The notes below the pieces were generated by a model that made no database searches, was not told the DNA's origin, and saw nothing but the letters and a program-made list of their open reading frames with translations. Shown piece by piece: positions 1-12,115 of a DNA stretch of 64,000 bases. This DNA is from Coffea arabica. Its lineage: Eukaryota; Streptophyta; Magnoliopsida; Gentianales; Rubiaceae. The stretch is taken from contig NC_092312.1 of the NCBI RefSeq assembly GCF_036785885.1, positions 23,144,001-23,208,000 of the forward strand. The letters are read 5' to 3'. The position numbers and the translations under genes are program-made. Position 1 is the first letter of the stretch, and each line of letters opens with the position of its first letter.

Positions 1-377
1 AAATATTGCCTCTGTAGTTAATCGGGATCTTATTAATTGTAAATTGCTGTTTGTTTGAAAGCTAAACATATATTCTATATTTTTTCGACATTTATCAAGT
101 TTGCTTTTCCAAAAATTTCTGCCCTTATTGTTTTTTAAATCTGATTTGAAAGTCAATGGCCAATAGAGTTAAAAACGCTTTACCCAAATAAAGGCAAACA
201 AGTGCTCTGTATAAACAGTGAACAGTATGGAATTGTTTTTGGGATGGAGTAGGAGAGCATTTTGGTAACTAATAGGCATGGTACTGAGTCTTATTTCCAA
301 ATCCTTAAGCACAAGGATTAGGAAGTTGCATGCTGAATCTTCTTTTTGCTGGTGTTGATCATATTTATGAAAATTAG
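1..377 (+). other. Intron sequence upstream of the RGG-protein exon
   Basis: T-rich sequence ending in an acceptor (...AAATTAG) just before the first recognisable exon of the RNA-binding protein gene. I see no coding segment of that family here, so the 5' exons, including the start codon, probably lie to the left of the window. Confidence 0.6.
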
Positions 378-1285
378 GAGATGACACTTGAAGAATATGA
401 GAAGGTGCTGGAAGAAAAGAGAAAGACCCTGCAGACTCTTAAAACTGAGGAGAGGAAGGTTGATGCTAAAGCATTTGCATCCATGCAACAGCTTGCAAAC
501 AAGAAAGCAAATGAAGATGTCTTCATCAAATTGGTGAGATGCCTATGGATTTGCTATGTAACTAGTTGCTCTTACTGTTGTAAATCTATTTGAGATATGC
601 TAAAATGTGGTAGACTGACCATAGTTTTAAATTGGTGTCAACAGGGCTCCGATAAGGACAAAAAGAAAGAGGCTAACGAGAAAGAAGAGAAGGCCAAAAA
701 GGTATTTGAACTACTACCTGAAATATGTCAATTTGGGTGTGTGCACAAATTGTTCATTTAGTCTCATGTCGAAATGTACCTGTATTAGTTGTTTGGCTGA
801 GAATCTTGAGGAGCTTAACCGTCTTCTGTTGTTTTTACTATGAATCATGTGGTCTTTCTGGAGAACGTTTAGTCTTGTTGACCTTAGTGACAAAAGGATA
901 AGTTTCTTGATGTCATTTATGTATGGTATATGAAGTTGTTAAGAGCTCAGCAATCTGGAACGTGTGTAATAATATATGGAGCAAGAAACTGGGGGTCGCC
1001 TGTGCCAGTAGCTTGTGTCTGCTAATATGTGAATATTTCACTAAGTGCAAGGTTTTTGGACTAAATGTTTAACTATGTTGTTCTCTTTATTTTTGGTGGT
1101 TGTAGTCTCTCAGTATTAATGAATTCCTTAAGCCTGCGGAAGGCGAGAAGTTTTACAACCCTGGTGGACGTGGTCGGGGTCGTGGGCGTGGCTCTAGAGG
1201 ATATGGTGGAGGCAACTCATATGGCAATGTGGAAACCCCATCCATTGAAGATCTAGTGCTATTCCCAAGCTTGGGCAGCAAGTGA
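378..1285 (+). CDS. RGG-repeat RNA-binding protein, Stm1/HABP4 family (3' end only)
   Basis: This is the C-terminal part of a hyaluronan/mRNA-binding (HABP4/Stm1) family protein, like the plant RGGA proteins, which bind RNA and are found in the cytoplasm and nucleus. Three exons join in phase 0: 378-533, 645-701 and 1106-1285, giving 130 residues and a TGA at 1283. The first exon holds the typical EMTLEEYEKVLEEKRK segment, followed by AFASMQQLANKK and IKLGSDKDKKKE. The last exon holds INEFLKPAEGEKFYNP, then a glycine/arginine tract (GGRGRGRGRGSRGYGGG), and ends EDLVLFPSLGSK. All junctions use GT..AG. The N-terminal half is missing because the window begins inside an intron. Family assignment is firm; the exact paralogue is not known. 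Confidence 0.88.
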
Positions 1286-2423
1286 GGCGCTGTCCTTCCT
1301 GCCATCAATCTCAGGGATTGCTTGTTAAAGAGATCTTCCTTTAATATGCAAGAGGCAGGAAGTTGACTAAATAAGATTTCTGTATCAAGAGTCTCTTTCT
1401 TGGATGTAAATTTCTTCCCTCACCCCTCTTCATCAGCCCCCCCCCCCCCTCTCTCTCTTCCCCCAAAAAATAAAAAAAAAATTTTAAAAACTGCCCCTTT
1501 ACTTATTTTCCTGATTGTCTTCTGTTTGCTACTGTTGAATTCTTTTAACTTATGAAAACAGCTGATCTATGACCCGAATCATTCTCAGTTTTGCCTTGAA
1601 ATTGATGGAATAGACGGGAGATGTAATTCATCTTTTTCACACTTGAATGGGTAGATGAACAAGCTAGCTTATAATTGTCTATTGACGTGTTGTATTCCAT
1701 TATTCGTCACCTAGGACTCGAGAAGCAGACTTAGGATATAACTTTTGGAGTTGATCACACGCATTTCTAGAACAGTTTTAGTCGAGGTCAGTATTGTTGT
1801 GTCACTATATTGTGGAGAAAGGCCGCGCCTGTTTTTACTTGAGTTGGGCACAGATGCTTCAGCTTGTGATGAAAAATGAACCTTGCATTTTGCTTCTTGG
1901 AGATTGCGTCTCTCTTTTCATAAGGTTGCAGTTGACAATTGCTGGGAGGCTGCCTGGTTATAATGGGAAATTGACAGGGATCGTCATTATGGGCTCAGGG
2001 TTGTCTATTTGCCACGGAAACAACATACTTTGGATTCAAATTTGATTCAGGCTTTCTAGAACTGGAGTATTTTGAAAATGTGACTAGAATGGAGAAGGCC
2101 TCTGGACGTGACAAACTGCAACCAATCTATACCCCCTATTTACTTTTCGGGTGAAAAAAGGGGCCGTCACATCAGGCTGCTGGGATTGTCCGGCTGCGTG
2201 GGGAGCCTTGCTCCAACTAGCAGTAGCTTCACGTGCTGAATTAGGCAGAGCAGCAACGAATTATAGAGTAGAAACAGTTATCCTAATAAAAAGAGCCTGA
2301 TTGCGAGCCCTCCTGAGTTAAGACCGATAGCTTTATCGGAGAACAGATCTGGCTTCCAATGTCGACATAGCCAGCTAATTTTTTCAGCTAATGAGGACTG
2401 TCCTCTGTACGTTTGACACAATC
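1286..2423. other. 3' UTR and intergenic stretch
   Basis: The first 200-400 bases after the stop are the likely 3' UTR of the RGG gene. They carry a C-run at about 1438-1449 and A-rich sequence with an AATAAA-like motif near 1468. The rest has no homologous ORF; an 83-codon open frame at 1794-2045 matches no family I know. From about 2100 to 2400 the base composition is more balanced than the surroundings, but I found no RNA gene in it. Confidence 0.4.
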
Positions 2424-3404
2424 TCTGTCAATTATAGAGAGTTCTCCTTAAGTTTCAAAAATTATACCTACCTCTCTCGCTATTTTTCACAAATATCCTG
2501 AAATACCCTTCTTTTAAAGAACAAGACAAAACAAAATAAGATTTTAACCGTTAACTTCTATGTGGCATATTCACTAAAACAAGAGAGTCCAGTGATTTTA
2601 ACTCATTTCACAATTAATTACTTGCTAATTCTTACCTAATGCAATTCACTACCAGCACTACCAATACTAAACCAAAAAATGCCCCTATGTCCCTAAGAAC
2701 GTAATTCATTATTACTCCAGCACTTTGAAAAATAGAGACAAAATTTTACCTTCATAGTAAAATCACAATCAATAGGTAAATAAAAGAGAGAACCAATGAA
2801 TTTGTTAACTGCTAGACTTTTTTGCTTAACAAATATAATAGTCACTTATTTATCTTACAACTCTCAATTTCATTTATTTTCCCCATATCACTGCAACCTT
2901 TTTTATCTTCCCCTAGTTTGATAATAAAATTCACAGTCTACTCCTTGTTAATTAGGTAACTTCAATTGGCTAACATTTGTAAAGAGTAAAACTATTGAAA
3001 AAAAGGGTCTAAAATTTTTATAATAAAAAAGAGACAGGAAGATAAAAAAAATACAGATAAATTTGGAAAATGGTAAAAAATTGATAGTGGTGTGGTTGAT
3101 AACAATGGTGTGCAGTATTTGCTGAGAGGAAGAAGTGGTTGTCGGAGAAAAAGAGAGAAGAGTATGAAAGAGGGATGAGAGGATGGAGGAAGAGATGAAA
3201 ATTAGAGAATTGATGGAAATTATTTTTTGAAATTAGAAAATTGCAAGTAGAATAATAAGAAGCATTTTACGGCTTTAAATGTCCCTTTATGAATTAACTA
3301 TTAAGTGGAGAACATTTTAGTCATTTGATTGGACCAAAAGAGGTATGTGAAATTATTGAAACCTCGGGAGAGTCGAGTGAGAGAGGTTTCTGAAATTATC
3401 CCTT
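2424..3404. mobile_element. TIR element ending in the GGGATAATTTCA family (degenerate)
   Basis: The right end reads GAGGTTTCTGAAATTATCCC. Its reverse complement matches the end of the better-preserved element at 59589-60959. The left end (ATTATAGAGAGTTCTCC, then AAGTTTCAAAAATTATACC) aligns with it imperfectly. About 980 bp with no transposase ORF, so it would be a non-autonomous element. No clear target-site duplication was seen. Confidence 0.42.
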
Positions 3405-3522
3405 TGTTCAATATATTCAACAGCAATGAGACACAACATACGATGATCAAATTCAACAGGAACCTCCCAATTCTTCAGCCAGCCCTTAGTTGCTAACTTC
3501 CTTTTACATGACAACCAAACTG

Positions 3523-3697
3523 TGGTTGGATAATAGATTATTTGGAAAGTTATTTAAAATAATCACTGTAGCATTTTTGGCAATATAATGTTACGTAATA
3601 TTAAAAAGATTATTGAGAAGATATAAAGATGTGTTGAAAAATATGTTTATGATACTAAATAAATAATTTTTTTTGACAAATAATCCCTATCCAAAAA
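3523..3697. mobile_element. Small MITE with TTGGATA / TATCCAA ends
   Basis: About 175 bp running from GGTTGGATAATAG to CCCTATCCAAAAAC. The interior phrases ATTATTTGGAAAG, AATAATCACTGTAGCA and GATATAAAGAT recur in the MITE at 42383-42553, so the two are copies of one family. Non-coding. Confidence 0.55.
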
Positions 3698-3772
3698 CAC
3701 TTTGTACGAAAGCAAATCAGGGAATGTGACACTTACTCCCATAGCAGTTGCCTCTGACTGGACAGTGAAAAT

Positions 3773-4036
3773 CCCCCGAGTACGGAAATGGGGCAGGATC
3801 TGACAACCGTTCCTGAAGGTTCACGGCCACGGTATGGCCTCAAAAATTTGTGTGGCTCAAATTACAGCATGCAATTCGATTTTCACGCCATGTGTGGGGC
3901 CCACAAAAAAGTGTTGTAAAATTACATCGTGTGTAAAGTAAGTTACATTATGTGCAATAAAAGTTACGCGTAGTTGAAAATGAATACAATCGACACAAAC
4001 GGTTGCACCCGTTTGTGCCCGGTGTCCCCCGAGTAC
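3773..4036. repeat. 240-bp segment flanked by a 12-bp direct repeat
   Basis: The sequence TCCCCCGAGTAC occurs at about 3772-3783 and again at 4025-4036, and is identical in both places. The 241 bases between them (3784-4024) look like an insertion with a target-site duplication, or a duplicated junction. The interior has no long ORF that I recognise, and no poly-A end. Confidence 0.4.
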
Positions 4037-4043
4037 TAGCAGT

Positions 4044-4340
4044 TCAATGTACCTCATCATGAGGATTACGAATTAGAGTAACGAACATTTGTGGAGCTTC
4101 CTGCTGTAGGCTTTGACTTCGGCAGTCACCTTCCTGCCTTTGGGCCACTTCCAACTGTTTATCTTCTATAAAAGAAGACAAAGAAGTCTTGTGCTTGAAT
4201 CCAAAACTATATTGAAGACTTTCATAAAATTTTGGCAGAGAGCGCCAGGAGGCGAGAGGGAGCCACGTATCAAACCAAGAGTCTGTACTAGAGCAATCAC
4301 CAATCACAGATTTAAGATAAGGTAGCGCTAGCTCTCTCAA
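4044..4340 (-). pseudogene. LINE (non-LTR retrotransposon) remnant, reverse-transcriptase zinc-binding region
   Basis: A 98-codon open frame on the minus strand contains VIGDCSSTDSWFDTWLPLA, which resembles the IGDG-x-x-x-x-x-W-x-D-x-W motif of the zf-RVT region found after the reverse transcriptase of plant LINEs. The glycine after GD is changed to cysteine. No upstream reverse-transcriptase or endonuclease domain is visible in the window, so this is a short relic. Confidence 0.5.
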
Positions 4341-5071
4341 CTTTACAGGCCGGGATCTTTACCTATTAATTAGAGTATTCGAGGAGCATTTCATTCAATT
4401 GATGTGAAGTAATAAGAATTTTCTTTTTTCGCTACACTAAAGGCTTTTAACTGTGATTATACTTACCCGTAGTGTAATTGGTGACGTTTGAAGCAACCTG
4501 GCACACAATACACCTTAGCGACAAATGTATCCGCTGGTTTTTTCGCTACAATAAAGGCTTCTTCTTCTTTAATTTTTGGCAACGACGTAACAAGCCAACG
4601 ATGTTTTCTCAGGAGCGGAATATGCTATCTGCTCCTTTTTACTCCAAATTCAGCTCCACTTTTGCGGGCAAAACTCCTGAACCATAACATCTCTAGACAC
4701 TAGAAGTCAACCTCTTCAACCAACAAACAAGTTATGTGCAATTGTGCATATCTACGGCTGGATCATTGTTATATTTATTAGGACCTGCAACGTTTTTTGC
4801 TTCTTGACAGTCTGTTGCAAGCAAATTAACATATATTTGGCTAGCATATGGGCTGGCAAGCATCTACAGGACAACAGCAAATACAACCAATTGTTCTATC
4901 ATCCACTACAATAAATTTGTACAATCAGTACATGAAACAAACGTTCAGAAAAGAATAAAGTCGGAAAAGATAATAAACTATCAAGTGTCTTTTGATTAAG
5001 TTGGTCTTCATAAAGGTGCTTTCGAATGCAGCAGTAGAGTCAATGATCCAGAAGCTGTTTGTCCATTGTGT
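4341..5071. other. Intergenic; includes the likely 3' UTR of the Rab gene
   Basis: A direct repeat of about 20 bp (TTTTTTCGCTACA-TAAAGGCTT, one base different) occurs near 4427 and 4540. On the minus strand an AATAAA lies at 4774-4779, about 295 bases past the Rab stop, and could be its polyadenylation signal. No gene was found here. Confidence 0.4.
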
Positions 5072-8000
5072 TCATGACGAGCAGCAGCCACTATTCTGTG
5101 CAACAGGCTGCCCACGCATATTAACTGTGGGAGGCTTAGCATTGTTCATGGCTGGTTGGCTTGCCATCCTACATTAACAATTATAACCAGTGAAGCTGTA
5201 GTAAAATATTACAAAATGCAGATACAGCAATAGGTGCTTGCACAGAATAGCAGAAACTGACTCTTCACAATCTACACCATTTTGCGTGGAAGAAAAAACA
5301 AAATTAATTTGAGAGGACCAGTTGGACAAGGCAAAATATGATAAAGCAGGTCCCGACCAATTCATTCTCCAAAATGACAATGATTGTTCGTACAAAAGTC
5401 ATGAATTTGAACACAACAAAAACACAAAGCAGCAATTATGAACCCAATTCAATTTATATTGTGCTCAACTTGCAAGATTAATCTCAAGATGATTCATTTC
5501 CACATTAGCCAACAAATTCAGGAGGGCATCTAAAGCAACTACCATATGAATATGATATTTTGTCACCTTGAGGAGTCTAAGGCCCTTACTTCTAGTTGTA
5601 CTTAGTGAGCAAGTGAAGATATATACCTATTCTTTATGGCAGCAGACATCGCCATGAAAGCTTGCTCCACATTAGTAGCATCTTTAGCACTAGTTTCCAA
5701 AAATGGAATACCAATTTCATCAGCAAATGCCTATGGATTGTTAAAACACGGAGAAGTGTCAATATCTGATCAATAAGATAATTTTGCAAAAATTACTTGG
5801 ACAAACAAAACAATCTGTACAACTAGTTTCACCTTAGCCGTCTCATAGGAAACAACTTTCTTATCAGTGAGATCGGACTTATTTCCAACTAGAATTTTAT
5901 TAACATTTTCACTTGCATAGCGATCAATTTCATTAAGCCACTGCTTAACATTGTTGAAACTTTCTTGATCTGTCACATCATAAACCACCTAAACCAAATT
6001 CCAAGCAAAAGAAAAACCAGAAGGGAGATGATTAGGGACTTGACAACTGAAAAGTCAAAAAGTAGAGATACATGAATGCATCACTCACAATGATACCATG
6101 TGCTCCACGATAGTAACTGCTAGTGATGGTCCTAAAACGTTCTTGTCCAGCAGTGTCCCACTTGATATGCCAGAAAGAAAAATTAGTGATGACAGAAATA
6201 CATTCACCACCAACCCCCAAAAAAAATGACAAAAGGCCCATAAAATCAAAACTTGAAACAATAAGCATCCAAAAGAACAGGATTTTGTTATTGATAACCC
6301 CCTGCAAAGTATCTGCAACAACACGACCTAGTTTCTTACAGTGACCAAATATCATCACTAACTTACAAATTTTAAACCTTTCAGGATTTTAGAACAATTA
6401 TAGAACCCATATCAACAGAACATACAGTAATTGTATCCCCATAAATGAATAAAGAGGAAAGGGGAAACAGTTAAAGATGCGCAAGAGGAAGCAGGAGATC
6501 TAAGAAGATCATACAATTTGAAGTTTAATAGTCTTTCCATCTTGTTCCACAGTACGTATTTTCTGAAAAAGGAAAGGAAAAAGCACAGTGAATTTCTGAT
6601 TTGAATTATTGATAACACAAAAAATTACTATATATGATAAATTATTAAGCAATTCACTCACAAAATCAACTCCAATGGTGCTTATATAACTTTCCGAATA
6701 TGAATCATCCTGCATTTGGGAGGAGTAAGCTTTACAGATTCTATTTTAATTAAAGCAGTCTAAAGATCACTTTAATGTACTAAATGATATCATCGTTAAG
6801 ACATAGAGATCAAAAGATGCATGCATATGCTCAAACACACAATACTGGAAGACCAACAAGTATCCTTGAATAGACAAAAGCCAAATATATCCTCTATAAT
6901 CCGAATCATCAATACAATGTTCTCAGATTCACTAAATAATATGCAGTAAAAAATTAAAACAATCTAAACACAAAATATTCTGTTAATGTACAAGAAGTAT
7001 CATTCTAGAATGATTTAACAATGCATGGCAATATAACACACTATTTGAGGATACTTTAGTGCAGCGTGTTCCTCAAGATACACAAGGCACTGAAATGATT
7101 GAATATTTATGATTAGGAAAGAATGCATATTCATGATGAAAGAATCGGCGAAGCATAAAGTAGAAACATAACCTCACAAGCATAAGAACTATGATCATGA
7201 CAAAAGCTCTTGGGAAAACTAATGTCTTAAGATATGCACTCAGACCAAAGATGAATCCCAAAACCAAATAAGAATTAATACATACGCTATTTATAGCAGC
7301 TTCATATCCTCAGTGACTTAAAAGTTAAAATATTGAATTAGACTATATTCTACTTATTTGCATATAGGGATAGTTAGTAGTGCTCTTTGGGAATGGTACA
7401 CAATCCCAGCAACAAAGCTTAACTGAGAAATCCAAAGAAATTTTTTTCTCTTAATTTACCCCGTAAGTGCTAGTCATCAGGAAATAGTTGATACCAGAGC
7501 TGAAAAAGTGGTACTAGAATAAAATATAGGTCTCTCCATCAATAGACACTAGTGATAAATGCACACTCAATGTGTGTACAATAAAGAAATGCATAATATT
7601 TATAGTGAATGAATTTTACATACATATGTTTATTGTTAAAGAAGATACTAATCTTCCAAATTATTTTGAAAAAATGATTGCTATGTTAGTAGTTACTGCT
7701 TAGGGGTGGTGACATTGAAAAAAAGTATGTTTAAGTAGTAAATTAAGAAATGCTTATGGCAGTTATCTTGACAACATGTGCTCGGGTAATTAAAGTAAAA
7801 TTAGTGTTTACAAGGGCAAAAATGAAAGTACATAAAGTGACATAAAATGTTTACACCAAAACCCTCTCCTCTCCCTTTATATATAGTATAGATGTAGCTT
7901 AAAGTATTTAACTTTATACACCTAGTCTCTCCTGGACCCTTTAGTCATTAGAAAAGTTGCTCTGCTCTAGAGAGGGTACCTATTTGCACAAGGTTTGCAC

Positions 8001-9733
8001 CTCATGCATACTAAAAAGTAACATCTATTGAACTCAAACATCACAGAAATGACAGATATATATTCAAAAAAGTGTCAAACAGAAACAGAAGGTCTGCTGC
8101 AATTCCAAGACTAAATATCATTATATACTATCTACAGTAATCTCACAAGATTCAACCATATTGCTTACAATAAATCAGCGATTCATGAAATGTAGCCAAC
8201 TTTCCATACTCGTTAATGGATGTTGCTCTATCAAAAAAGGGGTAACAATCACTATCTCCTATATGATGAAACGAAGTAAGGGATACCAGTCAAACCCATA
8301 GATACATATTACCTTAAAAAAAAATCACGTGTACAGATTGTAACTACAAAAGGCAGAAAAGAGCTATTGAATGGAAAAAGCTCAGGAGATTAAAGGAATT
8401 GGCCGTCCGATCTGCCCCATACACTCACCCCTCATATTGGATGACAACCATTTAGCACAAAACATCTTAACATTAAGGTCATCTCCATTTCAACAATACC
8501 GGTTTACTGTGTTACACTAGTTGAGACTTCCTAAATGAGACCCATCAATTAAGTAAAGATTGTTAACATTTTTCTGAGAATAAAACAAATGAGATGGAAG
8601 ACCCAAAAAACCCCAAAAAAAAGGAACAGAAAAAAGAAACTGCTCCACGTGATAAAGCATGCTCAAGTGTACACTAAGATTTTAACATTTCAACAAGCTT
8701 GAAAAAAGGATAGGTAAAATGATAAAGTGCCCAAACAAGTATCAAAAAGGGAAAAGAAACCACTATTCATATCTTCAACAACACAACAACTTACCGCAAA
8801 TCTCAGAAGAAGACATGATTTTCCAACACCAGAATCTCCAATAAGCAACAGTTTGAACAAATAATCACTGAAAATAAGATTGACAAACACAATAACTTTT
8901 GCAGGCCATACAAACCGCCAAACATAAAGCATATGTGTTAAGAAATCAAAAAGTAGTAGAGTAACCAGCTCACTGCTCAGGGCATTATACTTGACAATCA
9001 AATAAAATCACTGAGAAGCTAGATTCTATACAGTCAAAAACAATTTTTGAAGTGCGTTCCACATTTTAGTTCATGAAAGTCCAGAGAACAATCACAATCG
9101 ATCACATTGAGGAAAACACGCGAGCTACAAACCAAGCTCACTCAACCTACTCCCAACCATGAAATACGAAAAGGACATCATTGAATCTACAAACTACAGC
9201 CCTACAGAGTCTTAAGAACACCTTTGGCCCACCTCCCCCACCCCCCCAATCCCATCCGTTGTCCTCAACCGCTGATTCAAAGACAGGCTAAAACACAATT
9301 AGATTTGAAAGTAGTTAGTTCAGTATGAATTTTTAACGGGCTCTGTTGCTAAAAGTTCTACCTTGACAAGCGAAACCTGATAAAATCTGTATGCTTGAAC
9401 GCAATCAACATTTTACAAGGCAAACAACAAAAGATTGTTACCGACCTCAGTAGAAAAGACAAATTTGAACATATAAAGGGAAATTCGGTTAAGATTGGCC
9501 GATTAGGGTTTCTTCACGGATAAAATAAATAATCAGAACCTAAAATTGAAGCACAAATGAACGATAATTTAACTAAGTTATGGTTAAATAAGACCACATT
9601 CGAACTTTATTATCCAGATACTGAACTACAAAGTTATCGATCAGAATTCAACGAAGTAATTATACGAAATTACGAGAAAAAACTATTGAAATCTGACAAG
9701 CATGACTTATCAAACGTACTATTCCGGATTCAT
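5072..9733 (-). CDS. Rab1/YPT1-type small GTPase (RABD2-like)
   Basis: A small GTPase of the Rab1 (plant RABD2) group, which controls ER-to-Golgi vesicle traffic as a membrane-attached molecular switch. Eight exons: 9720-9733, 8795-8867, 6662-6709, 6515-6562, 6089-6160, 5833-5988, 5627-5730 and 5072-5168. Together they encode 203 residues, the normal length for the group. Visible motifs are GDSGVGKS (15-22), switch I STIGVDF with Thr40, WDTAGQ with Gln67, NKSD (121-124), ETSAK (149-153) and a C-terminal CCSS for double geranylgeranylation. The first coding exon is only 14 nt (MNPE plus two bases of Tyr5), and the tyrosine codon is completed by the next exon. Residue 34 is Ser, where the relatives I recall have Leu. 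Introns are long. The gene looks intact. Confidence 0.96.
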
Positions 9734-9840
9734 TGAGGTTGACTAGGAGGGAAGATTGCCGGAATCTGATCGATTTCCCGGCTAGAAACGACCGGTATCT
9801 GACGACTATCTGTCGGCTAATTCGGATGTAATTTAAAGAA

Positions 9841-9844
<4 letters not shown>

Positions 9845-9875
<31 letters not shown>
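9845..9875. repeat. (AG)n microsatellite upstream of the Rab start codon
   Basis: About 15 AG units, 112-142 bases upstream of the Rab ATG (minus strand), so in its 5' UTR or core promoter. On the transcribed strand it reads as a (CT)n leader tract, which is common in plant 5' UTRs. GA arrays can be bound by BPC-type GAGA factors; that role is inferred. Confidence 0.85.
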
Positions 9876-9878
<3 letters not shown>

Positions 9879-10584
9879 GTGGTCGTTGAAGAGGAACTTT
9901 CAAAGTAAACGCAGATAACAAAAGAATCGTGTGATGAAGTAAAAACGTTTATTAGGCAGGAGAGATTGAAAAACTAAAAACCAGGAAAAAAAATTAAAAT
10001 TTTGAAAATGATTACCCGGGTTGACGAATTCTATTGAATTCGAGGCAAACAGGTTAAATTCGTACCCAAAAAAAAAGGTCAAATTAGTAGTAAATACAAA
10101 ATTCTGCATAAATCATGCTAATTCTTTACTTTCTTTCTCCCAAAAGAAAAATTATAAATTCTACATAGAGGTTCCACTTAAGCTTGATTTGCTTTATTTT
10201 AACAAGGCTAACATTGTGTTTAAACTTGTCTAAATTATTAAGTTTAAAGGATATCTTATTTAGCTGAACTTGAATAATTTGATTATTTGTATGTAATTTA
10301 AAGTTAATTTATTTATCTATCAATATTGAACCTAAAATCTTTATAAATATTCATTAATTATATCTCAGTCTTTTTTAATTAGTCATCGAATCCATCCTTG
10401 AATGAGCTTTCATTGACCTAAATGTCGTTTCAAGTATCAAGTAACTCAAATTATGTTCTAGTCATAGAAATAGATGAAAAGGATCTCTTTGGCATCTAAT
10501 TTCTTTCCGATGTTTCAAGTTCCTTCTAAACTTATGTTACCGATGCTGATACTAGTATATATTTTGGTCACCAATCGGCTCTAC
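9876..10584. other. Rab promoter side and AT-rich intergenic DNA
   Basis: The first few hundred bases should hold the Rab promoter (minus strand). No clear TATA box can be assigned because the transcription start is unknown. The rest is AT-rich, with short open frames that resemble nothing. Confidence 0.4.
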
Positions 10585-10684
10585 TTTTTTTTTAGTGTAA
10601 ACAGGAAGACTTGAACTTGAGATCTCTTGCTTACACTCTCTCCTCTCGTACCACCCAACCTATCCCTCCTTCCGAAATTCAAAA
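10585..10684 (-). mobile_element. tRNA-related SINE copy, minus strand
   Basis: Read on the minus strand this ends in TTTACACT plus an A-run. It has a B-box-like stretch (AAGTTCAAGTCTTCC) and begins near GGTTGGGTGGTACG. It matches the SINE at 33753-33843 almost phrase for phrase. Flanks GGCTCTAC (10577-10584) and GACTCTAC (10685-10692) match at 7 of 8 bases and are a plausible target-site duplication. Confidence 0.6.
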
Positions 10685-10692
10685 GACTCTAC

Positions 10693-12115
10693 GTTCGTAA
10701 AAAAAGATCCACTTTGATTTCATGGGGAAAAAAATGATTTAGACACTTTAAATACTTGTAAATATCCAATATTAAACTATCTTTGATGGTAGAGGTCGTG
10801 CAAATTCTAAACATTAACAAGATAATTTAGTCCTAAATAATCTAAAGGTAGTTATTGATCATAATTCTTAAGCAAAGGTGATACAATAGCGCAAGAATGC
10901 AGATGATGAATATAAAATTCAAACACGTTTTGATGGAAAAGGAACTTTAATTGTTTGCGAAGTATTGTCCTTAATTACAAATTTCTGTAGCCCTGCGCCT
11001 TTATCCAAGTCTCGACATCAGCCAAGTTTTTTCAAACATCACGCATCAAAAATGCTAATACTAGAGAGAATGCCTATTGTACAAATGATAGTACATTGTC
11101 TTTTAATAAGATATGTGGTATAGTATTGGTCATTTTTTGGATTTGTCGTATCTGTGTGTATGCCTGCCTGATTTAATTTCTGCCATTACTTTGGATTTTA
11201 TTAATAAAATTATGATGCATTTTATTAAAAAAAAAAAAAGAAAAAAAAGAAAGTAATGCGTCCTCCTTCAATTCACAAGGTTTGCGGATCCTTCAACCGA
11301 TCCATTGTTCCAATGTACCTTCCGATTCCCTTTTCCTTCAAGAATGAAAAAGATAAAAGGAAAATCCTTGTATATATTGGTGTATTCTTCAAAAGCCAGT
11401 GCCCAATACTGCGGATTGGGAGTTTGGGGTGAGGGGCGAGAAGTGTAAATAAGTATATTAACACTTGTAACTTGATTGCATAAAAAAAAAAACACTTGGA
11501 ACTTAATAAACTTCTACAAAAAAAATTGAGGGAACAAAAATCTTATCTTTTATTGCCATTATAAAGTATCTTTGACAATGATGTTTGATTACCCCATTAA
11601 ATATTTAAAATTAATGAATTAAGTATTTTTTTTCTATTAAATTTGTCCGATATCAAAAATTTCTAACATCTGAATTTTTCAAGAGTGGCTTAATTTTTAT
11701 TCTAAACTATAAGCGCTTATTGTTATTACTCGATTTGTTGAATGTTTAAACTAGTATAATGATATTAAGGCCTATTTTATAAAATTGAAATCTAAAATTT
11801 AAAAATTAAGTGCATAAACTATTATGTTAATTGTGGTTCAAATTCCTTTTCTCTCTCCCCCTTTCTTAAATCCCACCATCCACTATTTGGGGAAAAAGTA
11901 TTAAGTTGTTAAATCGATAAAGTCATACCTGTTTGATAACTAATTAAATAAAGATTAATCTTTCCTACACTAAGTGAAAATGTCACGCAAATATTATGTT
12001 TTGATCTTTAAAAATATTTGCCATTATTTGCGTTTGGAGAGAAATAAAAGAGTGTGTGTGTGAGAGAGAGAGAGAGAGAGAAATAAAAACAATTTAGAGG
12101 CAGGGTTTATGTTAG
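10693..12115. other. Intergenic, AT-rich
   Basis: No gene is visible. Poly-A and A/G-rich runs occur near 11228-11252 and 11480-11530. At about 11755-11835 the wording (ATTTTATAAAATTGAAATCTAAAATTT) resembles the TTTGATAA-ended MITE family seen at 40803 and 44649, and may be a decayed copy. Confidence 0.35.

Noticed and set aside
1794..2045. An 83-codon plus frame after the RGG gene.
   Set aside because: It shows no homology, and it lies in or just beyond the likely 3' UTR.
8340..8400. AAGCTCAGGAGATTAAAGG, which resembles the start of miR390.
   Set aside because: Only the first ten bases agree, no matching star arm was found nearby, and it lies inside a Rab intron.
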